64,000 nt of DNA from an uncultured Bacilli bacterium (GTDB taxonomy: Bacteria; Bacillota_I; Bacilli_A; RFN20; CAG-826), in the NCBI GenBank assembly GCA_934140155.1, contig CAKPBC010000001.1, positions 310,001 through 374,000 of the forward strand. Reading direction: 5' to 3'. The notes beneath the pieces were generated by a model. It did no database searches. It was not told where the DNA came from and worked only from the letters and a program-made list of their open reading frames with translations. Below are positions 26,379-33,188 of this stretch, in pieces. Both the position numbers and the translations under genes were made by a program. Position 1 is the first letter of the stretch, and each line of letters begins with the position of its first letter.

Positions 26379-26433
26379 TTGTCATAAAATATACAATGAA
26401 TCATATTGAAAATATGACAAAATGTTATATAAT
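26379..26433 (+). promoter_or_regulatory. Promoter with inverted-repeat operator for the HTH/ImmA/PIN genes
   Basis: TTGAAA (26406-26411) and TATAAT (26428-26433) form a promoter with a 16-nt spacer. A perfect inverted repeat TTGTCATA (26379-26386) and TATGACAA (26413-26420) has one arm upstream of the -35 and the other inside the spacer, the usual layout for autorepression by an XRE protein. Confidence 0.65.
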
Positions 26434-26457
26434 AATAATGAATAGGGGGTCAAAGTT

Positions 26458-26793
26458 ATGATAAATGTAATTGGAGAGAATATAAAAAAATTGAGAGAAG
26501 ATATGGGATTAAATCAATTAAATATTGCTAATTTCCTTAATGTTGATCAAAGCATGATTTCAAAAGTAGAAAAAGGAGAAAGGTCATTATCCGCTGATAT
26601 GCTAGAAAAACTAGCTTGCCTTTTTGGTGTTACAGTTGATGATATGGAAAAAGAAATAGTAAAAAAGCCATCATATGCAGTTGCGTTTAGAGCCGCTGAA
26701 TTAACTTCAGAGGATATGGAAACTATTTATAGAATTAACAAAATTGCCATGAACATTTCATTTATGACAAATAAATTGAAGGGAGAACAATAA
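26458..26793 (+). CDS. XRE-family repressor (HTH)
   Basis: The 111-residue protein has a standard XRE domain at residues 5-60: NIKKLREDMGLNQLNIANFL, then DQSMISKVEKGERSLSADML and LFGVTVDDM. The rest is a short helical tail that may mediate dimerisation or contact with the ImmA-like partner. Its stop codon overlaps the start of the metallopeptidase gene (TAATGG), so the two are translated together. By analogy with ImmR/ImmA pairs the repressor is expected to be cleaved by the next gene's product, and it likely binds the inverted repeat in its own promoter. Confidence 0.9.
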   Translation: MINVIGENIKKLREDMGLNQLNIANFLNVDQSMISKVEKGERSLSADMLEKLACLFGVTVDDMEKEIVKKPSYAVAFRAAELTSEDMETIYRINKIAMNISFMTNKLKGEQ

Positions 26794-27545
26794 TGGATTT
26801 TGCTGATTTAATGACAAAAGCAGATGTTATTAGAAAAAAATTAGGAGAGGATAGCAACTCTCCCATTGATATTTTTACTTTAGCACAAAATATAGAAAAT
26901 TTAACTTTAGTATATTACCCTATGGGTAACAATATTAGTGGTATGTGCATTAAAGACAATGATGGCAATTGTGTAATTGCAATTAATTCGTTAATGACTT
27001 TAGGCAGACAAAGATTTTCCTTAGCGCATGAATTCTACCATTACTATTATGACAATAATATGATGAACATTTGCTCAAAAAATGTTGGTTCTGGTGAAGA
27101 CAATGAAAAAAAAGCCGATGTCTTTGCAGCTTATTTATTAATGCCAAGAACTGCTTTATATGAAAAAGTAGAAAGTTTGAAAGGAAAAACAAATAACAAA
27201 CTTACTTTACAAGATATAATTAAAATTGAACAATATTTTAAAGTTAGTCATCAAACTACTTTATATCAGCTTCTTAATTGTCGATTTATTACTAAAAATG
27301 AATTTGAACAATATATGAATGTATATGTTCGAAGAGAAGCTGAACTTATGGGCTTTGATTCAGATTTATATAGACCTACAATAGATAGTAAACAATATTA
27401 TACTTACGGCAAATATTTAGACTTAACAAAGCAAATGTTAGATAAAGGATTAATATCTGATGGTAAATATGAAGAACTATTATTAGATGCCTTTAGAGCC
27501 GATTTAGTTTATGGATTTGAGGAAAGCGGTGAAGTTATTGACTGA
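26793..27545 (+). CDS. ImmA/IrrE-family metallopeptidase
   Basis: The 250-residue protein carries the zinc-binding HEFYH (H79, E80, H83) in RFSLAHEFYHYYYD, followed by a KKADVFAAYLLMP helix that supplies the third ligand (E or D just before AAYLLMP), as in ImmA/IrrE peptidases. This family cleaves XRE repressors in response to stress or mobile-element signals. The gene overlaps the HTH gene by 1 nt and the next gene by about 17 nt, so the three form one unit. The presumed substrate is the HTH protein at 26458. Confidence 0.92.
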   Translation: MDFADLMTKADVIRKKLGEDSNSPIDIFTLAQNIENLTLVYYPMGNNISGMCIKDNDGNCVIAINSLMTLGRQRFSLAHEFYHYYYDNNMMNICSKNVGSGEDNEKKADVFAAYLLMPRTALYEKVESLKGKTNNKLTLQDIIKIEQYFKVSHQTTLYQLLNCRFITKNEFEQYMNVYVRREAELMGFDSDLYRPTIDSKQYYTYGKYLDLTKQMLDKGLISDGKYEELLLDAFRADLVYGFEESGEVID

Positions 27546-28080
27546 TCCATTATTCTTCGATACAGATTGTATTTCAGCATTTTTGTGGGTTAATAATGAG
27601 AGTATTTTAGCAAAACTTTTTCCAGGTAGAATTATAATACCTAAAGAAGTATATGATGAATTATCAAGTCCAGCAGTAAATCGTATAAAAGGATTAAAAA
27701 ATCAGGTTGATTACATGATAAACAATGGCCAAGCTACTATTGTATCAATAGAAGTGAATACTAAAGAATATATGTTGTACAGAAAATTAACAGCATTTCC
27801 AGACGAAGGTAAAAAAATTATAGGTAAAGGAGAAGCGGCGGCTATATCTTTAGCAAAAGAAAGAAATGGTATTATTGCAAGCAATAATTTAAAAGATATT
27901 TCTTCATATGTAGAAGAATTTGGATTGAAACATTATACAACCGGAGACATTATGATGATGGCTCTTAAAGAAGAATATATTAATGAAAATCAAGGTAATA
28001 TTATTTGGGCAAATATGATTTCAAAACGCCGTAAACTTGGATATTTAACTTTTAGTGATTATATTAAAAATCATAAATGA
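27529..28080 (+). CDS. PIN-like (DUF3368-type) nuclease, probable toxin
   Basis: I chose the GTG at 27529 because GAGG ends 6 nt upstream. An ATG at 27511 is in frame, lies further inside the upstream gene and lacks a ribosome site. The product of about 183 residues shows the PIN-like acidic set: D in FFDTDC at the start, E in IPKEVYDEL, E in GKGEAAAISLA, and D in IIASNNLKD. PIN domains are Mg-dependent RNases and commonly act as toxins. Here it is the third gene of an overlapping trio with an XRE repressor and an ImmA/IrrE peptidase, so it may be a toxin released when the repressor is cleaved. A terminator follows at once. Confidence 0.82.
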   Translation: MKLLTDPLFFDTDCISAFLWVNNESILAKLFPGRIIIPKEVYDELSSPAVNRIKGLKNQVDYMINNGQATIVSIEVNTKEYMLYRKLTAFPDEGKKIIGKGEAAAISLAKERNGIIASNNLKDISSYVEEFGLKHYTTGDIMMMALKEEYINENQGNIIWANMISKRRKLGYLTFSDYIKNHK

Positions 28081-28091
28081 TTTTAAAACAG

Positions 28092-28111
28092 GAGAGTAAA
28101 AACTCTCTTTT
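28092..28111 (+). terminator. Rho-independent terminator after the PIN gene
   Basis: GAGAGT (28092-28097) pairs with ACTCTC (28102-28107) around AAAA and is followed by TTTT. It closes the HTH/ImmA/PIN unit. Confidence 0.8.
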
Positions 28112-28182
28112 CATTTTCGCGTTTAATAGTCATATGCTATTTGAATTTTGTGATTTTTTACTATTGTTTTACTAACTCCAAT

Positions 28183-28290
28183 TTAGATGGTGCCAAAACA
28201 TGTGTTAAGAAAAGCAACAATTTCATTGACAATAGTGCCACTTTTATAATTTTCTTTTAATTCTACATGTTGGTCTTCTTTAAAATTCAT
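28183..28290 (-). pseudogene. N-terminal stub of an AlbA_2 (Schlafen-like) protein
   Basis: On the minus strand an ATG at 28290 opens a 35-codon frame containing EDQHVELKENYKSGTIVNEI followed by VAFLNTCFGTI and a stop. This is the first strand-helix of AlbA_2/divergent-AAA-4 proteins (E-x-E-x-K-E ... I-x-K-x-I-x-A-F-A-N-T-x-G-G-T-I). The family normally continues for 300-500 residues, so only a stub remains. The rest of the 300-nt gap holds nothing else I can identify. Confidence 0.6.
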
Positions 28291-28379
28291 GATTAATGAC
28301 TTACTCTCTTTTAATATTGATAATTTTTTATAAGTGAATATTTTTCTGTTTCTAAGGAATTCTTCGCTATTTTCTAATG

Positions 28380-29072
28380 TTAATGAGTTATATCTTTATT
28401 ATCACTGTCCGTAATAGGTAATTTTTTAATGTCCTCATAGAAACAACGATATTTATCAAAAGTAAGATTTACATGATAATGTCCAAAATACCAATAATTA
28501 AAATTGATTTGATCTTTTATTTGATCAAGTATTTTTGTATTATTATCAGGCTTAAAATTATAAAACATATTTCTTAAGACAGAAGTAGGAGCGCAGTGTG
28601 TTAATACAAAGTCCACAGTATTGTTATATCGTTTTAAGTTTTTTAAAGCATTATTATAATCATCTTCCGTAATATTTTCATCTTCCCAATATGAGACGTG
28701 TTCAATTCTTAAATGTCTATCAATTGATTTAGCACCACCAATACAAAGAAACGAAGAACCATTTAAATACATTATTTCGCCTCTTAAAATATGATAAATA
28801 TTATCGGCAATTTTATGCGCTTTTGCACCATTAAAATCAACAATAGGATATGTTTTTAGTAAATCAAAATTTTCATGATTACCATCAATGTAAATTATAG
28901 TAATATCTAGGTTTTCATAATTTTTATTTATCTCATTATCACTACTCCAAACGATACCTGCATCACCTAAAATGATTAGATAATCTTTTTTGGAATGATA
29001 AACATTTTCAAAATAATATGTAAGTTTATCAAAATCAATATCGCCATGAGTATCACCTGTTATATAAATCAT
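28380..29072 (-). CDS. Calcineurin-like metallophosphoesterase
   Basis: The 230-residue product has the metallophosphoesterase motifs in order: GDTHGD (6-11), ILGDAGIVW (GD), IDGNHEN (GNHE), LTHCAPTS (H) and FGHYHVN (GHxH). These bind the two catalytic metals, so it should hydrolyse a phosphodiester or phosphomonoester; the substrate is not predictable. Start support is GAGGTGA 5 nt before the ATG. It is a lone gene on the minus strand between relics and has no membrane segment. Such small phosphoesterases are sometimes found in phage or defence-related cargo. Confidence 0.93.
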   Translation of the reverse strand: MIYITGDTHGDIDFDKLTYYFENVYHSKKDYLIILGDAGIVWSSDNEINKNYENLDITIIYIDGNHENFDLLKTYPIVDFNGAKAHKIADNIYHILRGEIMYLNGSSFLCIGGAKSIDRHLRIEHVSYWEDENITEDDYNNALKNLKRYNNTVDFVLTHCAPTSVLRNMFYNFKPDNNTKILDQIKDQINFNYWYFGHYHVNLTFDKYRCFYEDIKKLPITDSDNKDITH

Positions 29073-29149
29073 AATATCACCTCGATGGAAATTACATTAA
29101 TATTATACCAGTTGCTTTAATTAATCAAAGTATTTGATTGTGTTGTTTA

Positions 29150-29441
29150 AGTGCGCATATAACTAAATAATGATGATTCAAGAAATAGACAATTTATATT
29201 AGTTTCTAATTCCGAAAGTAATATATGTAGAAATGTGACATATAAAAGACTTTTAATCTCTGCTAAAGAAAATAATAAACCTTTTATTTTTTCCGTTGTA
29301 TTTGCGTTAGCGAGCTAATAATTCTAAGATGTAATTTTAATTATTGCTAATGGCAAAAGTGCTGATATAGATACATATTTAAGCCATTCAAAAAATATCA
29401 TAAACCTTAATCATATAGTTAATCCGAAAAGAGGTATAACT
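29150..29441 (+). pseudogene. Probable decayed gene, coding-like fragments in two frames
   Basis: This gap has no intact gene, but two stretches read like protein. The first, about 29195-29315, begins LVSNSESNICRNVTYKRLL and ends at a stop after VVFALAS. The second, about 29331-29441, reads DVILIIANGKSADIDTYLSH and then runs in frame into the start codon of the gene at 29442. The frame change suggests a broken gene whose end now abuts the HAD gene. I cannot name it. It could also be chance in AT-rich DNA. Confidence 0.28.
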
Positions 29442-29969
29442 ATGATTGATTTAATTGATAAAAATGAAAAAGAAAAAGTGGTTAACATTAAAGTTGTTTT
29501 TCTTGATATAGATGGAGTCCTTAATTGTCAGGACACTGAAGAGACTTGTGGTGAGTATATTGGAATAGAGGATACTAAAGTAACATTATTGAAACAAATT
29601 ATTGATGTGACTGGTGCAGCCATTATTCTAATTTCTTCTTGGAAAGAAGGATGGACAAGTAATCCAAATTTCAAAATAACTCAAGACGAATTAGCTACAT
29701 ATTTAGATGAAAAACTTGCAAAACAAGGATTAGTTATTCAAAGTAAAACTTTTGATGGTAATTCAGATATGAGAGGTAAAGGAATTATTAGATTTATTGA
29801 TAAGCAAAAAGAAATTGGAATTAATATTGATAAATATATAATTCTTGATGATGAAATGTTTGATTATCTAGAAGTTGATATAGCCAGATATTTAATAAAA
29901 ACTAGTTTTTGCGGAAATGGATTAGAATTAGAACATGTAAAAAGAGCAATTGAAGCACTAGCGGATTAA
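29442..29969 (+). CDS. HAD-fold protein (HAD_SAK-like)
   Basis: The 175-residue protein has the HAD motif I FLDIDGVLN (two aspartates, D-x-D-G), motif II ILISSWK (S), and a late acidic motif IILDDE. The short cap and the SSWK and LDDE pattern are like the HAD domains found in Swiss-army-knife RNA repair proteins and similar small phosphatases/kinases. It could act on nucleotides or on RNA ends, but no partner gene is adjacent. AGAGG lies before the ATG at 29442; the open frame continues upstream for about 37 codons without a start, probably as a relic of another gene. Confidence 0.8.
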   Translation: MIDLIDKNEKEKVVNIKVVFLDIDGVLNCQDTEETCGEYIGIEDTKVTLLKQIIDVTGAAIILISSWKEGWTSNPNFKITQDELATYLDEKLAKQGLVIQSKTFDGNSDMRGKGIIRFIDKQKEIGINIDKYIILDDEMFDYLEVDIARYLIKTSFCGNGLELEHVKRAIEALAD

Positions 29970-29990
29970 ACATTTAACAATAATCAAAAA

Positions 29991-30004
29991 TGTAGAATTC
30001 TACA
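29991..30004. other. 14-bp palindrome
   Basis: TGTAGAATTCTACA is a perfect palindrome followed by A-rich sequence. It lies 21 nt after the HAD gene and 240 nt before the GH3 gene. It could be a weak terminator on either strand or a protein-binding site. Confidence 0.4.
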
Positions 30005-30165
30005 AAAAAGTATTTATTTTTCTATTAATAATTTTTATATTTTCTAGTTTATTAGTTACAAAAACAAGTAATATATTTTTCCGTTTTTTAACAATATGTT
30101 TTCACTAAAAATCAAAAATGATAAAGTAAAAGTGTAGCTATTTATTAGCCATTTGCACCGAACAA

Positions 30166-30185
30166 TAAACCGCTTACATTATATT
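30166..30185 (+). promoter_or_regulatory. cre-like / shared operator motif upstream of the GH3 operon
   Basis: TAAACCGCTTACATTATATT is found here and, inverted, at 43779-43795 before the second carbohydrate operon. Read as ATGTAAGCGGTTTA it differs from the CcpA cre consensus (WTGNAANCGNWNNCW) at one fixed position. A LacI/CcpA-type repressor site is likely. The remaining gap from 29970 to 30242 has no gene. Confidence 0.55.
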
Positions 30186-30242
30186 TGTTTGTTGTTTAAT
30201 AATTCTATATTAAATTGTTCCTAAAAGGAGGTATTTTGTAAA

Positions 30243-33188
30243 GTGAAACAAAATATGATTAAGAAAATTATTTGCCTACCTCTTATTGCTATAGTTGTCG
30301 CTAGTGTAATAGTGGGCAATGTAATCGCAGACTTTTATTCTTCAGAAATAAATAGTTTGTTATGTCCCCCAATTCATGATAGTGAAGAATTAGATAGACA
30401 ACAAGAAGAAGGACAAAAATTATCAAAGCAAATTATTCAAGAAGGTGCAGTTTTAGTAAAAAACGATGGAGATGTTTTACCTTTAAACAAAGAAACTAAT
30501 CGAAAGGTAAATGTATTTGGACATTCTTGTGTTGACTGGGGATTTGGTGGCTCAGGTTCCGGTAGAGTTAGACCAGAAAATGATGATTTTTCCACAACAA
30601 TTGATCTATTAAAAGCATTAAAAAGATATGGAATTGATTATAATTCTGAATTAGTTAATATGTATAAAGATTATCGTGGAATTGGAAGAATTGAAGAAGC
30701 ACAAGACCGTGCGATGTATGCGTTATATGAGCCAGAAATTACTAATAAAAAATATTATTCTGATACTTTATTAGAAAATGCCAAAAATTATTCTGATACC
30801 GCAATTGTTACAATTACAAGATTTGGCGCGGAAGGAGTAGATCATACTTTAGAAAATGGCGATATCCGTTCTGATTTAGAGATTTCTATAGAAGAAGAAG
30901 GATTATTAAAATATGTAGGAGCAAATTATGAAAACGTCATAGTTTTAATTAACTCCGCGAATACAATGGAATTAGGATTTTTAGATACTATTCCAGGACT
31001 AGATGCTTGTTTAGTAATTGGTTTAACAGGTACACAAGGAGTCGCATCATTACCTAAATTATTATATGGAGAAAATACTCCTTCGGGTAAATTAGTGGAT
31101 ACGTATGCTTATTCATTTAAAAGTAGTGTTTCTTATAACTATTATGGTCAAGCGGCGTGGTATCAACCATATGGCTTTTATGATTATATAGAAGGAATAT
31201 ATGTTGGTTACAAATGGTATGAAACAGCATATAAAGAAAATTATTGGGAAAATGTCGATAATGAATATGGTAAAGGCTATGACGGCGTTGTTCAATATCC
31301 ATTTGGTTTTGGTTTATCTTATACTGATTTTAAGTGGTCAGTAGAAGAGATGATTATTAAAAACGGCGAAGAAGTAGTTACTAATAATATTATCAATGAG
31401 AATAGTACGATTAGTTTTAAAATTAATGTAGAAAATGTCGGTAAAATGGCCGGCCAAGATGTAGTAGAGTTTTATTTAACCGCTCCATACATAAAAGGCG
31501 GCATTGAAAAATCTTATGTTAATTTAGTGGGATTTGAAAAAACAGAAATTATTAATCCGGGATTTTCTCAAGTTCTTGAATTTACTTTTAATGTTTCCGA
31601 TTTTGCTTCTTATGATTGCTATGACAAAAATAGTAATGGCCATGTCGGATATGAATTAGATAAAGGAACATATGCTTTAAAATTAATGACTGATGCTCAT
31701 AATTTAAAAGATTGTGAACAAAATACTTTTGAATTTGAAGTAGAGGATACAATTAATATTATTAATGATAAATATACTGGTGAAGAAGTTACTAATCGCT
31801 TGACTGGTGCATCTTCATTAGATGGTGCTTCAGTTGATGGAAATGATGACGGAAATGTTGTTGTTAATTATATATCTAGAGATTCGTTCCCATCTTTAAA
31901 TGATTTATCAGTACCGGCAAATAGAACATTAACCGATAAACAAATTAAAGCCGGAAAATATTCAAAACAAGAAGCAGAAGCTTGGGATAATGCCACAACT
32001 GATAGTTATAACAATCAAGTTTTTAATGAAAAAGTAACTTGGAATAAGAATAATAACTTATCAATTACTGATAGTAAGGGTAATATCACAAAATTAGGTT
32101 ATGAATTAGGTGCAGATTATAATAATGAAAAATGGAATGATTTACTTGATCAATTATCTATTGAAGAAGTAGTTAATATGGTTAGTAATGGTTATGCATC
32201 AAGTAAAGAATTACCATCAATTGGTAAACCAAAATTATTTGATTATGATGGCCCAATGCAAATTAAAGGATTTACGGGTAAGCCACGTGGAACAGGATAT
32301 CCAAGTGAACCAGTATTAGGGCAAACATGGAATAAACAACTAGCGAAAAACTATGGCTTAAGTTTTGGTAAAGAAATGAATGCTTTAGGTGTTAATGGTT
32401 TATATGGATTTGGTTGTAATATTCATAGAAGTCCAATTTGTGGTAGAAACTTTGAATATTTATCAGAAGATAGTTATTTAACAGGTGCAATGTTAACTAA
32501 TGCTGTAATTGGTATTCAAAACACAGGTAGATATGCTTATATTAAACACCTTGCTTTAAATAATGGCGAAGCAAGAAGAGTAGGTGCCTTTACTTGGTGT
32601 ACAGAACAAGCATTAAGAGAAATATATTTAAAACCATTCCAAATGGCCATCCAAGAAGGAGACTGTGTAGCGTTAATGTCTTCTTATAACCGTGTAGGTG
32701 CGAATTGGTCAGGCGGTAGTGTTGGTTTAATCGACGCTATTATAAGAAAAGAATGGGGCTTTAAAGGAGCACTTATTACGGACTGTGCTGGTGTGGATAA
32801 CGCTGATTATATGAATATGGATGAAGCTTTGAGAGTTGGTGGAGATTTAGGTATGGAAACACCTTTAAATGCTAGTAAATCTGGCTATACCTTAAATTAT
32901 AGCAAGTCATCTTCTAATCGTCTCCAATACCAATTAAGAGAAGCAGCGCATCATGTCACTTATTCTTATTTAAGGGTGCAATTTCAAAATGATTTATATA
33001 ACAAATCTAATACCGATAACAAGATTACAAGTAGTTATTCGATTAACTCTTGGGCGTGGTGGCGTGTTGTTTTAGTAGATCTTGATATATTAATATCATT
33101 TGCATGTTTGATTTGGCTTTATTTCTTATTTAGAGAAGATATCTTAAAACTTCTAAATAAAGGAGGAAATGACAATGAAAATGCTTAA
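30243..33188 (+). CDS. Membrane-anchored, domain-permuted GH3 beta-glycosidase
   Basis: The 981-residue protein starts at GTG 30243, 12 nt after AAAGGAGG. It has an N-terminal membrane segment (about 8-30), then the GH3 C-terminal alpha/beta domain first (GAVLVKNDGDVLPLN, SGSGRV), an FN3-like domain (about 385-500), and only then the catalytic (beta/alpha)8 domain (about 630-900), with KHLALNNGEARRVGAFTW and the nucleophile D847 in ALITDCAGVD. The usual order is reversed, as known for some rumen Firmicutes beta-glucosidases. A C-terminal membrane segment (VVLVDLDILISFACLIWLYF) gives a second anchor, so the enzyme works on the outer face. The next gene overlaps its end by 14 nt and encodes a binding partner. 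Confidence 0.93.
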   Translation: MKQNMIKKIICLPLIAIVVASVIVGNVIADFYSSEINSLLCPPIHDSEELDRQQEEGQKLSKQIIQEGAVLVKNDGDVLPLNKETNRKVNVFGHSCVDWGFGGSGSGRVRPENDDFSTTIDLLKALKRYGIDYNSELVNMYKDYRGIGRIEEAQDRAMYALYEPEITNKKYYSDTLLENAKNYSDTAIVTITRFGAEGVDHTLENGDIRSDLEISIEEEGLLKYVGANYENVIVLINSANTMELGFLDTIPGLDACLVIGLTGTQGVASLPKLLYGENTPSGKLVDTYAYSFKSSVSYNYYGQAAWYQPYGFYDYIEGIYVGYKWYETAYKENYWENVDNEYGKGYDGVVQYPFGFGLSYTDFKWSVEEMIIKNGEEVVTNNIINENSTISFKINVENVGKMAGQDVVEFYLTAPYIKGGIEKSYVNLVGFEKTEIINPGFSQVLEFTFNVSDFASYDCYDKNSNGHVGYELDKGTYALKLMTDAHNLKDCEQNTFEFEVEDTINIINDKYTGEEVTNRLTGASSLDGASVDGNDDGNVVVNYISRDSFPSLNDLSVPANRTLTDKQIKAGKYSKQEAEAWDNATTDSYNNQVFNEKVTWNKNNNLSITDSKGNITKLGYELGADYNNEKWNDLLDQLSIEEVVNMVSNGYASSKELPSIGKPKLFDYDGPMQIKGFTGKPRGTGYPSEPVLGQTWNKQLAKNYGLSFGKEMNALGVNGLYGFGCNIHRSPICGRNFEYLSEDSYLTGAMLTNAVIGIQNTGRYAYIKHLALNNGEARRVGAFTWCTEQALREIYLKPFQMAIQEGDCVALMSSYNRVGANWSGGSVGLIDAIIRKEWGFKGALITDCAGVDNADYMNMDEALRVGGDLGMETPLNASKSGYTLNYSKSSSNRLQYQLREAAHHVTYSYLRVQFQNDLYNKSNTDNKITSSYSINSWAWWRVVLVDLDILISFACLIWLYFLFREDILKLLNKGGNDNENA

